Origin: Chalara sp. BL73
Lineage: Eukaryota; Ascomycota; Leotiomycetes; Helotiales
NCBI GenBank assembly: GCA_918026815.1
Contig: CAKJVC010000066.1
Location: forward strand, 558,001-622,000
Direction of reading: 5' to 3'
DNA length: 64,000 nt
The notes below the pieces were generated by a model. The model saw only the letters and a list, made by a program, of their open reading frames with translations, ran no database searches and was not told the origin of the DNA. How positions within the stretch are numbered: the first letter of the stretch is position 1; each line of letters begins with the position of its first letter. A program made the position numbers and the translations under genes. This document shows positions 11,301-21,328 of the stretch, piece by piece.

Positions 11301-12495
11301 ACAAACAGCTACAGCCGGCACACAGCTAAAACGCATCGCTAGTTCAGCTAGTTCAGCTAGTTTAGCTAGTTTAGCCAGTTCAGCTAGACTAGAGCATATT
11401 CAGCACTACAAGTACGCTTCATGGAATCGCACTACGCCATACAAAGTCGAAATCAGCTCCCTGTCAAAAGAAGACGCCACCACAATGCACCAAACTAGCT
11501 TGAATCACCTAAGCTACCTTAGTACAATTAATATGTATTCCGATGCGTCGATGATTCCGAGCACCGAATCGACAAGTGTAGGAATCGGCTTTATTGCGCT
11601 ACAATACGACAATCAAGGACGGCCTAGTACAATACATCGTAATATCGACAACATTGGCCAATTACAGCTAGTCTACAATGGAGAGCTAGAAGGAATCACA
11701 CAAGCTATCGAATACGCTAGTACAATAGTACAGCCAGGCCAGAACTACAATATTTATGCCGACAATCAAGCCGCACTTCACAGGCTAAAATCAGCTAACG
11801 ACAATCCCGGCCAATCACAGCAAATACGCGCTAGCGAAGCTACGCTATATGCAATAGAAAAAGGAGCTAGTATTGCACTAAAGTGAGTTCCAGGGCACAC
11901 GGATATCTATGGAAACGACCAAGCCGACAAACTAGCTAAACTAGCTACAACTATTGAGCCTAGCACTACAACGACGAGTTTTGCGGTATTCGGCTGCGAA
12001 GCTAAAAAAGCTAATATTGCGGAATGGAAAAATGTGCTAGCAAAGTACGACAGCAAGCCTAGTACAAATCCATTTACGTACAAAAAGCTATTTCCGTGGA
12101 AAATCAAGTCAAAAATACAACTACCGCGCGGAACGACTAGAGAGCTAGCTAGCTCGCTATTTCAATTAAAGCTCGGCTATGGCTATATTCGATCATATTT
12201 GCACAAGCTAGGGCATGTGACGTCCGACAAGTGTGTGTGCGGAACGAAGGAAACAGCTCAGCATTTGCTACTTAGCTGTAATGATCCTAAGCTAGTTTTA
12301 GCTAGATCAAAGCTCAAAAACGACTTTGGAGGAAACAGGCTTACAATGGCTTTACTATTGCACACAACAATCGGCATTGAAAAGACGCTAGCGTTCCTCA
12401 AAGCGACTAGCGTTTGTACTAGACGGAATCACCTGAACAGGCTAGAGCGGGAACAAGAGCTAGAGGCGCTAGGGGAGCTAGAAAGAGAAGAATAG
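8360..12495 (+). pseudogene. LINE ORF2: endonuclease, reverse transcriptase, RNase H
   Basis: Endonuclease blocks: VVQEP (catalytic Glu), LLGDFNTHHSW at about 8780-8817, SDHYGI near 9025. RT blocks: FLDIKKAFDYV at about 10402-10434, GIPQGSPIS near 10575, and SYINDM at about 10669-10686, where the second active-site Asp of xxDD is the only one left. RNase H blocks: YSDAS near 11540, ELEGI, YADNQAA and GNDQADKLA near 11910-11940. A Cys/His end motif (CVCGTKETAQHLLLSC) lies near 12234-12280. Stops at 8468, 8818, 10495, 11086 and 11884 mostly replace Trp. A 146-bp insert at 9808 splits the region before RT. Non-functional. Confidence 0.85.
9808..9953 (-). repeat. Short LINE 3'-end insertion with 16-bp target duplication
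   Basis: The segment is the reverse complement of the LINE 3' UTR (compare 12535-12688), including the 20-bp palindrome and the (AAT)n tail. It is flanked by GCCGAAACTAGCTATT at 9792-9807 and again at 9954-9969. Removing the insert and one duplicate restores the ORF2 frame (...WPKLAI then SELENA...). This is either a severely truncated LINE insertion or a SINE-like element using the LINE tail. Confidence 0.9.
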
Positions 12496-12609
12496 ACGTT
12501 CGCTACGATTTCATTTGTTTTGCTATTTGCTACAATTAGGGCTAGACCCTCAACATTCACTGGAATAGATTGACTACCACCATTGCTTGTACATAAACTA
12601 GATAGGAAC

Positions 12610-12629
12610 GCTAGCGCCTAGGCGCTAGC
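12610..12629. repeat. Perfect 20-bp palindrome in the LINE 3' UTR
   Basis: GCTAGCGCCTAGGCGCTAGC is its own reverse complement. It recurs unchanged at 9860-9879 (in the short insertion) and 13092-13111 (in the third copy), although flanking bases have diverged. As RNA it would form a hairpin about 60 nt before the tail, where LINE reverse transcriptases commonly recognise their template. Confidence 0.85.
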
Positions 12630-12686
12630 CGTGCTACATAGTCCTCGACTGATACAGCACGTTAAAAGGAATAATAATAATAATAA

Positions 12687-13186
12687 TATGTAACGTTTAA
12701 CAAATACGTGTGCGAAACGAAAGAAACAGCTTAGCATTTGCTACTTAGCTGCAATGATCCTAAGCTAGTTTTAGCTAAATCAAAGCTTAAAAACGACTTT
12801 GAAAGAAACAAGCTTACAATAGCTTTACTATTGCACACGACAATCGGCATTGAAAAAACGCTGGCGTTTTTAAAAAAGACTAGTGTTTGTACTGGACAGA
12901 ATCACCTGAACAGGCTAAAGCGAGAACAAGAGCTAAAAGAGCTAGAGGCGCTAAAGGAGCTAGAAAGAAAAAAATAAACGTTTGTTACGATTTCATTTGT
13001 TTTGCTATTTGCTACAATCAAAGCTAGACCCTCGACATTCACTGGAATAAATTGGCTACCACCATTGCTTGTAAATTAATTAAATAGAAACGCTAGCGCC
13101 TAGGCGCTAGCCGTGCTACATAGTCCCTGACTGATACAGCACGTTAGAAGGAATAATAATAATACAATTAGGGCTAGACCCTCAAC
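12687..13186 (+). repeat. Truncated LINE copy C and adjoining fragment
   Basis: Matches copy B from about 12215 onward: the C-terminal Cys/His coding region, 3' UTR, palindrome and an (AAT)n tail ending near 13163. It is more mutated than copy B, with many C-to-T and G-to-A differences (for example GTGACGTCCGAC to GTAACGTTTAAC), so it suffered more RIP-like damage. After the tail, ACAATTAGGGCTAGACCCTC repeats 12531-12554 once more and then leaves LINE homology. That 23-bp piece is either a target duplication or a further tiny fragment. Confidence 0.8.
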
Positions 13187-13411
13187 GTACACGCCTGTGT
13201 CCCTCACACGCCACCGGAGTGTCTTGAAAAGTAGGTTCAGAGTAAGAAGATATCATTTGAGTGTACAAGTAGCAAGCACATAGGGTTCGTATCCCAGCTC
13301 AGAATAGAATAACTTAAAATATCACTTCACAAGACAGTTAAAGTATGGCTACAATCCTTCAAGATATCGCTATCCTATCTAAATAATATGCTAGTCATTT
13401 TTAGCGCCATG
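13187..13411. other. Spacer between LINE fragments and the sterol reductase gene
   Basis: Unique sequence following the last LINE fragment. It is the 3' side of the minus-strand sterol reductase gene. No gene or repeat seen. Confidence 0.5.
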
Positions 13412-15114
13412 TCATGAAGGAAGTGGACAAGGGAAAATGCATACTGGAATAAATAACCAAGGAACCTGCTTTTCATACTCTGTCCAAATCTCGCCATATT
13501 TCGCTTTACACCGCTGAATATCCCGATACGCTCGGTGTAGAATCATAACTGTAAAGAAAGCGGGATAAAACCATGGAAAGGGGCTACCAAATCCAGTAAC
13601 TGCACCCCAAGCAAGGGCAAAATAGATATCGCAAGTATAATGTATTTTCCGAGCATACGCATACCAACCATCCACAAGAATTTTATTCCCGGATGCAGTT
13701 GTGAGAGTACGAGGGTTTTGAAGTGTTTGCCAAGGTAGTTGGGGAAACGTCCTCCTTAGTACCAACTTCCCACGTTCTTGCGCCCTGAAGCGGTTCTTCT
13801 GACTACCCGTGGTGTCCCAGATCCAGTACACAAAGAGGTATGATGTGAAGAGAAAGATCAAAACCGGAATACGGAGCGCAGGAATGGACCAATCAGATGC
13901 AGTGTCCAGGCGGTTGGCAAAGTAAAGCGTGCAGTGGCAATAACTGAGGGGGACACCAGCCAGGTTCCAGAATATGAGCATGAAACCCCATTTCTCATAG
14001 TAGATGTCCCTTCATAGGATCAATTTATATTCTGTTTGTAGATTGACTAGAGAGGTGATGTAGGGGACTGACCATGTTGATAATATGCATTCCTCACCCT
14101 TCGCACACGCGTTCGCGTACAAAAAGTGAGCTCCAGCCAGAAACATGACTTCAGCAGAAACATAGCCGTAAATCTCATACTGTTTGGCAGCTGTAGCACA
14201 AGAAATAGCAAATAAAATGAACCAAGGAATTCGAACCATAAAAAACATCTTGAAATCTAATTGGCCGATCCTAGGATTTAGCTCCGCGCCCATGAAAAAG
14301 TCATACAGTAAGCATCCTGTCATTCTGTGCTGAGCGCCGCGAAGCCAAGCAGAGAGGTATGCCGCAATAGCCACGAGAAAGCCCGAAATGATAGCAACTG
14401 ATAGTATTGGCCCAAACTCATCAATGATCACATAGAGCCGGAAGTTTTCCGTGAAGTGGAGTGCTGCAGCCACTAAGATAGTGATGTAGAAGGACCACAC
14501 GGCGCTGCAGTGGTACTTGAGCTGTTTGCCCCCTTCGTGGCTGAGGGGCTTTCCGTAACCCTTGACGCCAGGCAAGAAACAGTAAAATGCCGCCTCGACG
14601 AGGAAGAATGACCAGTAGATCTTCCAGGCCCGTAGGCTCGGATATGCGTGCTCATGTACCAGATCTGCGAGGTGTCTGATAAAGCCAATGAAAGATTGCT
14701 TAGAGCTAGGAGCAGGAAAGTGCCCTCCGTAGAATGTGGAACCGATCCACATATAGTACATCAACAAGGGGAACCCAACGATCATGGTTCCTACTCCCCA
14801 AGGACCGCAGAATTCAAAATGGCCCGAACAGTCCACTTTGGGATCTTCCCCTAGCCGCCATCCGTCTACCACAGATCTGCCGCTCGAATCGCTGGCGCTG
14901 GAAGAAGGATTTGGGAGGAGATCTTTTGGTCGGATGCTCGAAGATTGAGGATTTTGAGAGGTGGCCTGAGCCTTTGGCAGAGATCCAACACGAAGTTGGG
15001 AAAATTGCTGTCTTTATACCGGTAATTGTTAGTTAGAATGGGAGAAAACTCAAAAGGAAAGTGATACCTCTGTAACCGGCTAGATGCCTGACATGATTGA
15101 GATTCTTTCGACAT
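13412..15114 (-). CDS. erg4: ERG4-type delta(24(28)) sterol C-24 reductase
   Basis: Three exons keep frame: 15114-15068, 15011-14073 and 14009-13412, giving about 527 residues. Introns of 56 and 63 nt have GT-AG ends. Start MSKESQSCQ. The ERG4/ERG24 family is seen in FEFCGPWG near the N-terminus, [11 protein letters not shown] before intron 2, then [13 protein letters not shown] across the junction, [30 protein letters not shown] and the C-terminal [15 protein letters not shown]...YEKQVPW. About eight to nine hydrophobic segments make it an ER membrane protein. ERG4 enzymes use NADPH to reduce the side-chain double bond in the last step of ergosterol synthesis. ERG24 (C-14 reductase) is the alternative, but the motifs favour ERG4. 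It is divergent from the transcription factor at 15760. Confidence 0.9.
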
Positions 15115-15759
15115 GGAAGAGTGGTAACATGAACCCAAGGATATGTAAAAGACCCTGGAAAGAAGAATGGGATAAGAGAGTGAGATATTTATCTTTTGTG
15201 CTCTCATCCAGAATGAGATATATATATTCTAGCTACATAAACTCTGAAGCAATTCTGCAAATTCTGACCGGAAACTATTAGCGGTATAACCTTTTTTTCG
15301 ACTCGAGCCAACATGCCGAAAGAGAATTCGCGCATTCCGCGGTGACCCGTACTTATTCCAGGCTGCTAAGACCCTAACCTTCCGAGTCTCAGGCAACCTA
15401 ATAGCTTCCCAGCTACTTTCTTAAAATTTGCTCGTATATCTGCCCAAATACTACTCCAGTACTCCCCGCAAAAGAACGGAATAAATAAAAAGCGCCATTA
15501 AATGTTTATTCTTAACGCTATTCTTCATCCTCTCTTTGTTTTGCTTTACTTCAACGATAGTTTGAATCAGTCAACGCATAAAATTATTGTGGACCATGCT
15601 ACCATGGTTCTATGACTCCGCGGGTTACGCGGGCTGCGCGGCCGGGTGTTCCGCGGCATCCGCGCCAACCTACGATTTTTATTCTTTTACTTTGCTTTCC
15701 CTTTTGATACAGTCTCAAAGAGAGAATCTCTTGTAACAAAACCTCAGAGGTTAGCTAAA
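15115..15759. promoter_or_regulatory. Divergent promoter of erg4 and the Zn2Cys6-type regulator
   Basis: Contains TCGTATA at 15432-15438, the core of the yeast sterol response element bound by Upc2-type factors, about 320 bp upstream of the erg4 start. Three CCGCGG sites lie at 15337, 15618 and 15651. The latter two are inside a GC-rich block (15615-15660) that stands out from the AT-rich surroundings, and CGG-type half sites are the usual targets of Zn2Cys6 proteins. Function is inferred from motif and position only. Confidence 0.35.
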
Positions 15760-18246
15760 ATGGACCTTTCGACCAGTAGCCGCCCCCCAGAGGTAGTAAA
15801 GGTGAGTAGAGTCGGAAACAGGGTTAGCAGGAAAGTGGCCCGTAACACTTCACTTATAGCTAAGTCGGTAAGCATTCTAGGAATCTCGCTGATAACTGGG
15901 AAGCTGATAAAGTGCCTGCGTGTCAACATAGTGCGGGAATTGTAGGATTAGAAAGGTCCTCATATGTCCCATAAGTTTCACAGAAGCGTCCACCGGAGCT
16001 GACATATCCAAAGATTCGCTGTGACAAAACTTCTCCCTGTTCAAGCTGTCGCATAGCTAGTCTACCTTGTGGGGCCACATCGGCGGCTACAACTGGTGAA
16101 GCCTGCTCTGACGTCGCATCAGCAGACTCCCCGTAAGTTCCAGGAGTAGGCTGCTTTCATATAACCACTAACATCATCTAGCGAAAAGACCAATTTCAGT
16201 GCCGTCCACGAAAACCTTGCCGAGATCAAAGAGCGACTAGCAAAGCTTGAGCGGCGCCAGCAACCTCATCCACTCCCCTTCGAGGTTTGCGTTGTGAATA
16301 CTGAACGAACGACAGAGTTAGTCCCGAATACACCTTACCAGAATGAACCATCTTTCAACAGCCAGTCAGCACAGGCATCTCTTTCGGCAGAACTCTCCGC
16401 TGGAGAGGTAAACTCCCCCTGGTATTAACCAGGAAATTCGGTCTTCACTGGCATCTCTGAAATTACTTCTCCAAAGGCAAAATCAACCTTCTCCAGTCAA
16501 TGATGTTTATTTCCCCTGCTCGTCCACTAGATTATTGACTGAAAGTATTGATCTCCCACCAGTGTCGGTTGTGATTGCTGCCCTAAAGAAGGCCACAGGT
16601 CCGTAAAATTCCCTAGCCTGGTCAATAAACTATAAACTAATATGCTTTAAGTGAAAGTACCTCCGGTGATTTTGCATAACGGCTTCAGAGACCATCTTAT
16701 GCTTGAAAACTTATGCAAGAAAGTCTACTTTCCATTGAGTCCACCATCAAAGGGCGAAGTTATACTAGTTAACGGCCTTCTATTCTATCTTCTCGATGCG
16801 TATGGTAAAGAGGATGATCCCGCCCTCTCAAGCTCTGATTGTGCGATGTATGCCAAACTGTGCGAGAAGAATTTTTGTATCGGTATTCAGGACTATGAGT
16901 TCCTAGTCACGCCTACTTTAGAGAATATTCAGTGTTTGATGATGGGCGTAAGTCTACTATCTTCCATCTTGCACATCTCAGCCAGTAATTCATTCGAGAT
17001 AGGCTATGAAAGCGCAGGGAGATGCTCGACCATCTTTATGCTGGACACTTGTGTCCGGAGGCGCTAGGTTGTGTCAGAGTCTAGGTTACCATCGGGAGAC
17101 TGAGGTAGCTCGTGACCCACCTGAGCAGGCAGATGCAAAACGTCACGTCTTCTGGATGCTATACATGATAGATAAAGTTATGTCTCTTTATCTTGGACGG
17201 GCGTCGAGCTTTCCCGATTATGACATTGATGTGGAAATATTTGCCCCAAACCAAGATTCAAGATTTTGGGCCTGGGATAAGGTCTTAATTGGATTTATTG
17301 AGCTTTGTAGGCTCCAAGGTCAAATGTACGAGGAGCTCTACTCGGTTAGAGCTCGACGTGAGCTGCCAGAAACCAGATTACGGATGATTGAAGAACGTGT
17401 TAGCAGTCTCTTTGCTTGGCATGTAAGCTTGAAAAAGGTAAGACCTATCGTCAAGTAGCGCTCTATAAACTAAATACTCGGCTGTCGCAGATTGCTACCG
17501 AACATTCGCAAGACAAAAAAGATTTGGATCTCATCATCGGTTGGTCTGACTTCTTCTATTATTACATCTTAACGCTCCTATACGGGGCCAAAACCTCTTC
17601 GGAGGCTGCTACACACATCAGTTCTCAACGATACAAAGCTGCACGCCTGGGTCTCCTCTGTCACGTGCAGAATTGTGCGGAGCTGTCTTCGAGCAAAACC
17701 CCCGGCATGAGAGTATATTCCGGCTGGTAAGTCTCCCCCATATCGCCTCCTTAAATAGGTCACGAAACTAGTGGATCAAGGTCGTAGTACTAAATCCGTT
17801 GCTATAGGATATTGCTATTCTCCTCCTTCTCTCATTTCATTGTTGTTTTTACCCACTCTATTGCATCACACAGCCAGGATGATGTCGAACTTTTGAGCCA
17901 AGTTCTGCGTACACTTGAAGAAGGGAGAAGCATTTCCGCAGCAACTAATCGACTTTACGAATTGTGCAAGGTATTTTTGAGGTTTGCAACAGCCTTCATC
18001 CAGTCAACGCAGACTTTTTTTGGGTCCTATAACAAGGAAGATGACTCCTTTACTTTTCCGATCATGGATACCGATTCTACTAGCCAATATTATAATGCCA
18101 TCCCCAAATTTGGCTCTGGCAACACGTGCGAAACTATGTATGATGACTTGCTACCCATGTCAGCGTTCTTGGGAACTTGCCTTGGGGAAAATCAAGCTAT
18201 GAGCGGGCTTTGGAACATAGATTTCTCTCACCCAGAGCCAATATAA
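15760..18246 (+). CDS. Fungal Zn2Cys6-type transcription factor, DNA-binding domain incomplete
   Basis: A multi-exon gene. After an exon that may start at 15760 (MDLSTSSRPPE), the exon from about 15983 reads KIRCDKTSPCSSCRIASLPC, the second half of a Zn2Cys6 cluster. The first Cys pair is not visible (KRPPELTYPKIRC instead of a CxxC). A coiled coil follows (HENLAEIKERLAKLERR). The fungal_trans middle homology region contains ARLCQSLGYHRE, AKRHVFWMLYMIDK and LGRASSFPDYDIDV. Donors GTAAGT are visible at 16133, 16948 and 17727; the exon around 17416-17460 is uncertain. The C-terminal exon ends at 18246. It could regulate neighbouring clusters, but nothing proves which. Confidence 0.75.
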
Positions 18247-18256
18247 ATAGATAGAA

Positions 18257-18715
18257 TTAGGATCGAGACAAGAAAACGACACCATTAAATCCATGACTAT
18301 CTGGATATTGAAGTTCCTGAACTTGTCGTTGAATATTCATGCCTGCTTGTAACTTTGCAATCCACCCTTTCTCTTTATAGATGTCTCTCCCATGCATAGG
18401 CTCTTTATTTTTCTTCACAGCAAAGACGTAATACTGCAGATGTCGAAATAGCAGAGCTACTCGCAAAGACAAACCGATGCCTTTCTCACCTGGCGCTAGG
18501 GGTGTGCCATGAACCTCCACGAGCGGTATACTCGCCCATCCATGGCGGCTAGCCAACTCCTTTGAGCTTGTCGCGACCTGAACTCTGATGGATCCTGCGA
18601 GGGCAGTATCATACCAAATACTGATCATCTGCCATCCAAATAACTTGGATTTGAGACAAAGTTTTTCTTTAAGTGATAACTTCTGGAGCACCAAACATAT
18701 CCGGGGTAGTCTCAT
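18257..18715 (-). CDS. Unrecognised 152-aa ORF
   Basis: Open from 18715 to 18257, convergent with the regulator and ending 10 bp from its stop. The protein is basic at both ends, has no signal peptide, and shows no motif I recognise. The length and clean frame make it a candidate gene, but a chance ORF or the last exon of a longer gene is possible. Confidence 0.3.
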   Translation of the reverse strand: MRLPRICLVLQKLSLKEKLCLKSKLFGWQMISIWYDTALAGSIRVQVATSSKELASRHGWASIPLVEVHGTPLAPGEKGIGLSLRVALLFRHLQYYVFAVKKNKEPMHGRDIYKEKGWIAKLQAGMNIQRQVQELQYPDSHGFNGVVFLSRS

Positions 18716-19392
18716 CTCAATTTATTAGCGTCATGGAAACAATCGTATAGTTTGCTAGCATTAATATCTTGAGTCAGGTATCTTCCGAGGATAGGTCAAG
18801 ATCCACCAATCATCGCTTTCGACGAATTGCATGCGCCATAATGCCCAAATCTTTCACCATTTTAAGTCTGTGCGCTCGCCACAAATTTATCGTAACTTTA
18901 AACTAAGGATACAATATATAATTTATAAGAGCTACAATAAATATATTATAGTGTTTTAACGGAAAAATCTATATAAGGTACTAAGAAGCTCTTTAAGGTA
19001 CCGCTGCCAAGAGTTAACGTGCACAGACGTAAAATAGAGAAATATTTGGCCATTGCGCCGACCGTTACCAGTGGGTCGGTCGGCCCGAGTCAAGGGACTG
19101 AGGTAGGGGTTAGCAGTGGGGAAGTCGTTGTCGAGGGTCAATAATCCCAGACTTGCCAATAACCCTGGTAGACGACTGCGCATTAAGTGGCCATTTGGAA
19201 ATATGGGCCGGCAATTTATTAGTTCATTCCTTTATTTACCAAGATAGTGGGCAGAGGAAAGATTGCAATTTTGACTCGTTCTATCTTGTTTTAAGGTTTG
19301 TTTGCAATGAAGCAGGCGGCCGGGTATCCAATAATGATTAGTGAGGTAGGTCAAGATGTACCAACTGTCCGCGGATGGCTGATTCACCATGG
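18716..19392. other. Gene-free segment with a diverged foldback-repeat remnant
   Basis: AT-rich and without credible ORFs. Around 19115-19150 it contains TCAATAATCCCAGACTTGCC, which resembles the arm of the foldback element at 19393 (TAAATAATCCTAGACACACC). An older copy of that family probably lies here. Confidence 0.4.
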
Positions 19393-19580
19393 CACTTCCT
19401 TACAGGCCCAAACAAACCTTACTAAAGAGGGCCATTTCAAGGGTAAATAATCCTAGACACACCAATCAGAGTGCGGTAATACGCTGTTGCAGAAAAGGGT
19501 ACTCTGATTGGTGTGTCTAGGATTATTTACCCTTGAAATGGCCCTCTTTAGTAAGGTTTGTTTGGGCCTGTAAGAAAGTG
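19393..19580. repeat. Foldback (MITE-like) element, 80-bp arms
   Basis: Arms 19393-19472 and 19501-19580 are reverse complements with about one mismatch, around a 28-bp spacer. Such near identity indicates a young element or one kept by hairpin gene conversion. It has no coding capacity and no clear target duplication. Related, more diverged copies lie near 19115 and at 24969-25092. Confidence 0.85.
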
Positions 19581-21328
19581 AGATGAGGATACGATCATTC
19601 TCGCAGAATATTCCCGATATAAAACAAGCTCCGTTCTTAGACTCTTAGGCTTCGATATTTGAGCTCATTCATTTATTTGTTCATGCGAGTGCGATTAGAT
19701 TTAAACATCCCAGTCAATTGCGACTTTTGCTTCTGGTTAGAATTACAGTGTCACCTGCTTGTGGGATGGATCAAGTTACGCCCTGCCCTGGAGCACGCAT
19801 TCTCCGCGCTTGATGCAAAACGATAAAATGCTTCAATAAGACAAGGATTCAATATGCATAAAGATATGGGTGTGATTAGGAGTCGTAGACAGGTTTGACT
19901 TTTCAGGGTCGTCCATTTTAGGTTTGTACCATGCATTGTCGTTCTCGGTTACGGGCAGTGACCCGCATTTTGACAAACATACAGAGCACCAGCTCAAGCC
20001 AAATGCCTCACGATGTTTATTTAACAACAAGAAAAGCCTTTGGTTTGAGTTTGGTTGGCTTTGTATTGAAGTGATCTTGGGCGCGAGGCTCCCTCGGGAG
20101 TTGAATGGTCTCTTACATTTTGTGCGGAGGGACTCACATTACTGCAAAAATGGGTAGGGAAAATGTGCCATTTGATAACCTATTACAACTCTATTATTAC
20201 CCCTAGGGATCATTCTTTATATTGAATTCTGAAGGCTGGTGATAAGCATTCGCTATGCATCATCCCTGCTCCACCCAGGAGAGCTAACTAAAGCTCAAGC
20301 TAAGTTAAGAGTCACACATTCACTCTAGCCAAACTAAAATAGTATACGCGTCACCATACAATAGTACTAATCGACTCTCCGTTGCGTGTGGTGACTTTGT
20401 CTGGCCAGGTGGCTGTAGGCGTTCGCTTCTTCCTCAACTGGGTCGATGTTCTCTATGTCCGACATTTCAAAGTCAGATGTGTTTGCCAACCATAATTTGG
20501 GCTCTTGGGACCGTATTTTGGTCGTACTCCTCGTTGCGCTACTTCGCCGTTTTGCATGCGCCTATCCTGTTGTCGTCTTTCCGCTGGGTGATCTTCGAGT
20601 TTGCCTGCTATTGTGGTTTGTAGTTGTGTTGTCACATGAGGGAAATCTTTATAGTCGCGAAATATGCTTCAAGCTACTGTACATCTTGGCTTTAGTCATA
20701 TTACATCCGGGCCTCTCTCATAATGCCCTTTTTGATATTCGCCTGCTCCACCTGCCTCCTTTTAAGATATTTGAATTTTGCATGATATCTGGAAGGTGGT
20801 TTTAATCACTGTAGTCACCAGGAAATATTGCAGAATACGGCTTGTAGTCTTGGAAACCCTAGACCATCAATGGTATCATATGCTGTCTCAAATTGAGTAT
20901 TGTGCCTCCGCTCTTAACCGCGATTCACTACTACAGCGTCACATTTGTATGACTCTGTATTTCTGTCATTTCCTATGTTTTGCCGCAAGTCTTGTTTCAC
21001 ACGAAGGTATTGTGGTCTAGCTAACGGTCTTACGAACAAGCCAAAACCAATTTCGTCACTTCAAACATAGTGATAAGCATCGTAGGCTACTACTCCTATT
21101 GCTTACTTCCTGGAAAAGTCGCTCCAACCTGTAACAAGACAGGAAGCTCTTGCTAAGAAATATGAGAGCTATTATCGAGAGGCACCAATGGAACTGTCAA
21201 CCATGGTAGAATAGAGATCTTTATTTTGAGGTTCATACTAATTTCCGAAAGCTGAATATGTTGGATAGTATGGCGGGTGATTTGACATGCGTAATATGGT
21301 ATCACGAGCTCGCCTAAATATGAGATGA
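19581..21328. other. Gene-free segment
   Basis: Several short open frames (for example 20446-20805) lack recognisable domains, conserved composition or splice support. No RNA gene seen. Lies 3' of the minus-strand P450. Confidence 0.45.

Larger units (their letters stand above)
7676..12690 (+). mobile_element. Tad1-like LINE, copy B (5'-truncated, RNase H-bearing)
   Basis: It begins inside ORF1, where homology to copy A starts (CGACAGCCGACTTCAATAC). It runs through endonuclease, reverse transcriptase, RNase H and a terminal Cys/His motif, and ends in a 3' UTR with a perfect palindrome and an (AAT)n tail at about 12671-12688. EN-RT-RNase H order, CCHC ORF1 and a short-repeat tail point to the Tad1 clade of fungi. 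It is defective: several Trp-to-stop changes, an RT active-site change and two insertions. Confidence 0.85.

Noticed and set aside
20446..20805. 119-aa plus-strand ORF as a gene
   Set aside because: No recognisable domain, no start context or splice support, and composition like neighbouring non-coding DNA.
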